DNA of 64,000 bases from Sarcophilus harrisii. Its lineage: Eukaryota; Chordata; Mammalia; Dasyuromorphia; Dasyuridae. Location: NCBI RefSeq assembly GCF_902635505.1, contig NC_045429.1, positions 428,943,669-429,007,668 of the forward strand, written 5' to 3'. How positions within the stretch are numbered: position 1 is the first letter of the stretch; each line of letters opens with the position of its first letter. The notes beneath the pieces were generated by a model that worked only from the letters and a program-made list of their open reading frames with translations, ran no database searches and was not told where the DNA came from. Positions 59,640-64,000 of the stretch are shown here, one piece after another. The translations under genes and the position numbers were made by a program.

Positions 59640-60555
59640 AACATTGATTATGCAGTGATTCAAGACAATTCCAACAGACTTGGGATGGAAAATGTCATCT
59701 GTATCCAGAGAGAGACTACATGTAGATTGAAGCATAGTATTTTCAGCTTTTTTCTTTCTCATGGTTTTTCCCCTTTTGGTATGATTTTTCTTGTATAACA
59801 TGTATAGAAATATCTTTAAAGGGATTGCACATGTTTAACTTATATCAGATTGTTTGCTGTCTTGGGGAGGGGGAGTGAGGAAGGGAAGGAGAAAAATTTG
59901 GAACACAAAATCTTACAAAATAAGTGTTGGGTGTGCAAAAATGTGGCAGCCCTTTTTGTAGTAGCAAGAAACTGGAAACTGAGTATTTGCCCATCAGTTA
60001 GAGAATGGCTGAATAAGTTATGGTACATGAATGTTATGGAATATTATTGTTCTATAAGAAATGATTAGCAGAATGATTTCAGAGAGGTCTGGAGAGACCG
60101 ACAGGAACTGATGCTAAGTGAAACGAGCAGAACCAGGAGATCATTGGACACAGCAACAAGAAGTTTATACAATGATCAATTCTGATGGACGAGGCTCTTT
60201 CTAACAACGAGATGATTCAGGCCAGTTCTAATGGCCTTGTGATGGAGAGAGAACCATCTGCATTCAGAGAGAGGACTGTGGGGACTGAATGTAGATCACA
60301 ACATAGTATTTTCATTTTTTTTTGTTGTTGTTTGCTTGCATTTTGTTTTCTTTTTCATTTTTTACTTTATTATCTTATTTTTCTTGTGCAGCATGGTAAT
60401 TGTGGAAATATGTATAGAAAAAGTGCACATGTTTAACGTATATTGGATTACTTGCCATCTAGGGGAAGAGAGAGTACAATTTGGAACACAAGGTGTTGCA
60501 AGGGTGAATGTTGAAAAATTATTCATGCATATATTTTGGTAATAAAACATATGAG
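59640..60555 (+). mobile_element. Two head-to-tail L1 3' ends
   Basis: 59,640-59,935 is the last part of an L1 3' UTR (GATTGTTTGCTGTCTTGGGG, AAAATTTGGAACACAAAATC, AAATAAGTGTTG). At 59,936 a second copy begins in ORF2 (GTGCAAAAATGTGGCAGCCC) and runs through the same 3' UTR to 60,555 (GGATTACTTGCCATCTAGGG, GAATGTTGAAAAATTATTC). No poly(A) separates them. It is the same 3' UTR type as 20,545-21,310. Confidence 0.8.
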
Positions 60556-60559
60556 TGTT

Positions 60560-61270
60560 GAAAACTATCTTTACATGTATTTGGAGAAATCAAATATCAA
60601 TTTTCAGGATAATCCAGGAACAATAGCAGAGTTGATTTGTGGTTTCAAAAACATAGAAGATGAAGTGAAGGGAAGAAAACAGAGAATAAAGGTTCTATGG
60701 CAAGAGTAGGAGGAGATGCCTGTGGGGAGACAGTGAAGAAATGGTTGGGGCTTTCCTTGAAATAATAATTCCAGTCAAGAAAGCAGCCATTAATCAAGGT
60801 GGCACAGTCTTAGGACTGAAGTTTCTCCAAAACCAATCTTTGATTCCCGTATTGCAATTTTTATGTTGTAATGTTTCCCTCTCCCGTTTTTTTTTTTTTT
60901 AAGTGGGGTGTTTTGTTTTTTAGTATAAAATGATTGGACCCATATAAAACATGCATGTCCACATAGGTTGTCTTAAATGCAGATTGCAGATGGTGTGAAT
61001 CTCAAATTTGGCCTACCTGGGAGGAAAGAAGGACAACATGGGGTTGAGCTTATATGTCAGGCAAGTAGCCCCAGGAGTATCTTGAGGCTGGATGTTTTTT
61101 TCTTCAGTTTCCAGTAAAGGACCAGAATTACATTTGCATTCCATTCCTCACCCCCAAATACTGCTTATCTTGGGATTCAACTTTGAACCAGAACAAAAGC
61201 TGCTTCCCTGGTGATTATTCCATAGTTTAAAGGCAAGGCTCACCCAAAACTTATACTACATATTATATTC
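60560..61270. other. Unassigned intergenic stretch
   Basis: No open frame, RNA gene or repeat that I recognise, apart from a poly(T) run near 60,888-60,900. Confidence 0.4.
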
Positions 61271-61278
61271 TAGTTACA

Positions 61279-62508
61279 TAAAGACTATTACAGAAGTGAG
61301 TACCAAGTAAACTCATTTATTCAAGCAAAGCAGCCAACAGAAATTGAAGAAATTCTACAGATCGGATTGGGATATACCAAGAAATATATAAAAGTAAAAG
61401 AGCTCTTTGCTGGGAGCAAAAGGAAATCTCAAATCAAACTAAGATAGGGCCAGTCTCACTCAAAGAGAAATTTCCCAAAGTTTTTAGGATGGCAAGAAAA
61501 AATTCAGGGACAGAATAGAAATCTAGCTTCCCTTACAAGTTTATAGCTTCCAAAGTCTTTCTCTTTCTTCTCCCTGGGGGAAGAGGGTGTGACAGCGGGT
61601 AGATACAATTTTTGTTGTTGTTGGTCCTTCATTCTAGTCCTATATTGGACACTGTGACTTTATGATCTTCTAAAGATCAAAAGAATGAACTCCAAGATGC
61701 CTTATGCATGAGATCCGTTCCAGATTTTATAGAGAGCCAAGCCTGTGAGGAGGGAAGGCCCTAGAGACCTGCTAGGCCCAGCCTAGCAGAGGCAAAGGGC
61801 AGCCAAGAGACTGAGATGACTCATCCATTGCTTAAGCAAATTCAAACTTTGTTGGGCAATCGTTTTGTAGGAATTGCTTTAAGGTGCAGCCTGTTCTCAG
61901 GGTCAAAGGGAGAAAGAATGGAGGTTCCCAGGTTTGGGGGGAAAATACTTTGTAACTTCTGTTTTTGTTATAACTTTTCAGCAAATATAGCTCTGTAAAA
62001 GCTAGTTAATGTTAATTGATCATATATATCATTGATCCTCTTCAAGAACAAAGGATGAGCAATAACAATAACTGGAGAAACTCATCTTTGGAGGGCACCA
62101 AAGACATAAAGGAGATACTGACTATAACTGGTAGAATATACCTTAATGGAGGTTCAAGGACAAGACATTAGAAATACTCCACTGTCCCTCAATAGCACTT
62201 CTAAAAACCTGAGGGAAAACAGAAAAGGAAAAACTTTTCTTCTAGGGGCCTCACCTCTAGGCTGAGCTTATAGGGGTAGGTGACTTTTACTAACTTTTGT
62301 CCTGTATCTTCCTTTTTAGTTTTTTATTTTTTTTCTGAATTCATTCCTTTGGAGTGATTTATCTCCTCAGCAAGAAAACTAGGATCCCTAGTGCTCCAAT
62401 CCTATTTCTATGTCAAGTCTTAAAATTTCTCCAATTTCTGTTGGCTGCTTTGCTTGAATAAATGAGTTTACTTAGTACTCACTTCTGTTTTTTCTATAGT
62501 CTAAGGGG
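61279..62508. repeat. Large imperfect inverted repeat, about 1.2 kb
   Basis: The outer arm at about 61,279-61,372 (CAGAAGTGAGTACCAAGTAA, CTCATTTATTCAAGCAAAGC, AGCCAACAGAAATTG) is complementary to about 62,395-62,508 with only a few differences over about 85 bp. Looser inverted similarity continues inward (AGTTTTTAGGATGGC... with its complement near 62,200, and TTGTTGTTGTTGG near 61,611 with its complement near 62,060). The centre, about 61,660-62,030, is unpaired. The outer arms carry an AATAAA pointing outward on each side, so this may be two copies of one LTR-like or DNA element facing apart. Confidence 0.7.
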
Positions 62509-62635
62509 TCTTTACCAGTAGCTAAGTAGGGAGATTGGGGTAGGGGGGAAATAGGAGGAAGTAAAAGTTACCTAGAGTACAAACATGCATGACTCAGGTG
62601 TGGTAAGAAAAAGTGATTTTATTACCACACAGAAA

Positions 62636-62862
62636 GTAAAGAGAAGAAGGAGGAGGAGGAGGAGGAGGAGAAGAAGAAGAAGAGAGAGAGGGAGAGAAGG
62701 AAGGAAGGAAGGAAGGAAGGAAGGAAGGAAGGAAGGAAGGAAGGAAGGAAGGAAGGAAGGAAGGAAGGAAGGAAGGAAAGAAGGAAGGAAGGAAGGAAGG
62801 AAGGAAGGAAGGAAGGAAAGAAAGGAACAAGGAGGGAGGGAAGGAAGGAAGGAAGAAGGAGG
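62636..62862. repeat. GGA/GAA/GGAA purine microsatellite
   Basis: GAGGAGGAGG, then GAAGAAGAAG, then a long (GGAA)n run with a few AAAG interruptions, about 225 bp in total. It follows the inverted repeat. The lysine/glycine-rich and serine/proline-rich frames over it are artefacts. Confidence 0.95.
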
Positions 62863-62869
62863 ATATTTA

Positions 62870-64000
62870 CAAGATAATTATAATCAATTGAGAAGATAAT
62901 AGTAAGCATCTTGGTATAGGTACAACAGGGCTACTCATAGGTATTTTACCTCTCAACTCCACTGAGTACAGCCTTATCAATGCCAAATGGGCTCCTGGTT
63001 TCAATGGTTCTTCTCTCTTCAGGAGACTTCTTCCCCGTCAGCTGGTTCTCCTCTGCCATTATTCCTGCAGCCACTAATTCTAGTAACCAATCCCCCACAG
63101 TTCAGATAGTTTGATGTGAGGAGGAAATCCCAGCTTCTTTTGATTCACTACAATATCCTTGCCAAAAGAAAGGAGACACACAGGAGCATGAACCATCCCA
63201 GACACAGGATTTCTTAGAAGACTATGTGCTTTTAGGGCTGAACTTGGGGAAGGAGAGGAGGAAGGGAAAGGCATCCATTCCCCACTGACCCTGTTGAGTT
63301 CAAAGAGTTGACCTTTGACTTTGAAGCAAACAGGAACGAGCGGCCTGATGGACAGAGATGGTTGTCCCTTTAGTATATCTATAATGTCCTCATGGCAGAC
63401 TGGAAGCGGTCAGAGAATATTTTTTATCTGCTGTGAAATAGAAATATGTGTGTGGAGGGGGGTGGTGGTGAAGAATCCCTTCATCATGCATCCCCAAGGA
63501 GGGTCCCACAGCTAAATTTTTCAAAATACATGTTTCTTATAGTAATGCCCCATTTAATTCATGTGTCACAATTTGTTCAGACATTCACCTACTTTTTTCT
63601 CAGTGTTTTGCTACTACTTAAAAACGAATTCTTGAAAATATTTTGTTATATACTTGTAAAGTATTACGGTCAGCACCTATCATGAACATTTCAGCTCTTC
63701 AAAGGAATAAAAAAGGTATGTTACTGTAATGTAATGGTGCTTCTTTACTAAAAGAATTTAACACTGTTTCAGAGGCTTAGAATTATCCAACAGGGTTGGT
63801 TGACATTTGATACAGACTGTTTCCTAAAACAGATCACTGGCATCCTAGCCATCATCATGAGTTGTCCCAAGCATTTCCCTACTCATATAACTCCCCATGG
63901 ACCTTTGAGGTGCATTAGTGGGAGAATGTAACCCAGAATTCTGAATAGATTATTATATTTTAGATTATTCTTTCTCTAGTTATATATTGAGTAAGTGATA
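62870..64000. other. Unassigned right end of window
   Basis: I see no gene and no clear repeat. The stretch is ordinary AT-rich intergenic DNA. In placentals further SLFN genes follow SLFN14, but none begins before the window ends. Confidence 0.4.

Noticed and set aside
62585-62899. Open frames rich in Lys/Gly/Glu or Ser/Phe/Leu/Pro.
   Set aside because: Translations of the GGAA microsatellite.

Overview
The window is nuclear DNA of a mammal, almost certainly a marsupial. Three vertebrate genes with introns can be recognised. The repeat load includes marsupial-type SINEs (MAR1/RTE-tailed and WSINE-like), a marsupial-type L1 3' end seen in several copies, RTE, L2, CR1/L3 and MIR relics, and hAT elements. 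I cannot name the species from sequence alone. The gene order AP2B1 (-), PEX12 (+), SLFN14 (+) matches, in reverse, the placental order on human 17q12 as I recall it.

Layout. 1-15,220 (minus strand): the 5' part of AP2B1, with a non-coding first exon in a CpG island (about 15.1 kb), the ATG exon (8,973-9,032) and the next coding exon (2,430-2,535). The rest of the gene lies beyond the left edge. 15.2-21.4 kb: intergenic, mostly L1, MIR and hAT relics, including an L1 insertion into a MIR with a clear target duplication and an odd double poly(A) tail. 21.4-25.7 kb: PEX12 with its CpG-island promoter, three coding exons and 3' UTR; the spliced protein is 359 aa. 25.7-43.7 kb: no protein gene. 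This interval holds a minus-strand box C/D snoRNA matching SNORD7 (U6 A47 methylation guide) at 30.5-30.65 kb, probably in an intron of a non-coding host transcript starting in the CpG island at 38.6-39.6 kb. It also holds a decayed hAT transposase gene inside an older LTR relic, and an 11-copy minisatellite grown from a MIR tail. 43.7-56.2 kb: SLFN14, three recognisable coding exons. 56.2-64 kb: repeats, including two head-to-tail L1 3' ends, a roughly 1.2 kb inverted repeat and a GGAA-rich microsatellite.

How the parts work. AP2B1 is the beta subunit of the clathrin adaptor AP-2. PEX12 is a RING subunit of the peroxisomal ubiquitin ligase that recycles PEX5. SLFN14 is a ribosome-associated endoribonuclease known from platelets and red cells. 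The snoRNA guides a modification of spliceosomal U6. They are neighbours, not one pathway. I found no operon-like or new multi-gene system. The less ordinary items are the snoRNA with its host-intron signals, the missing short SLFN14 exon, and several unusual repeat architectures.
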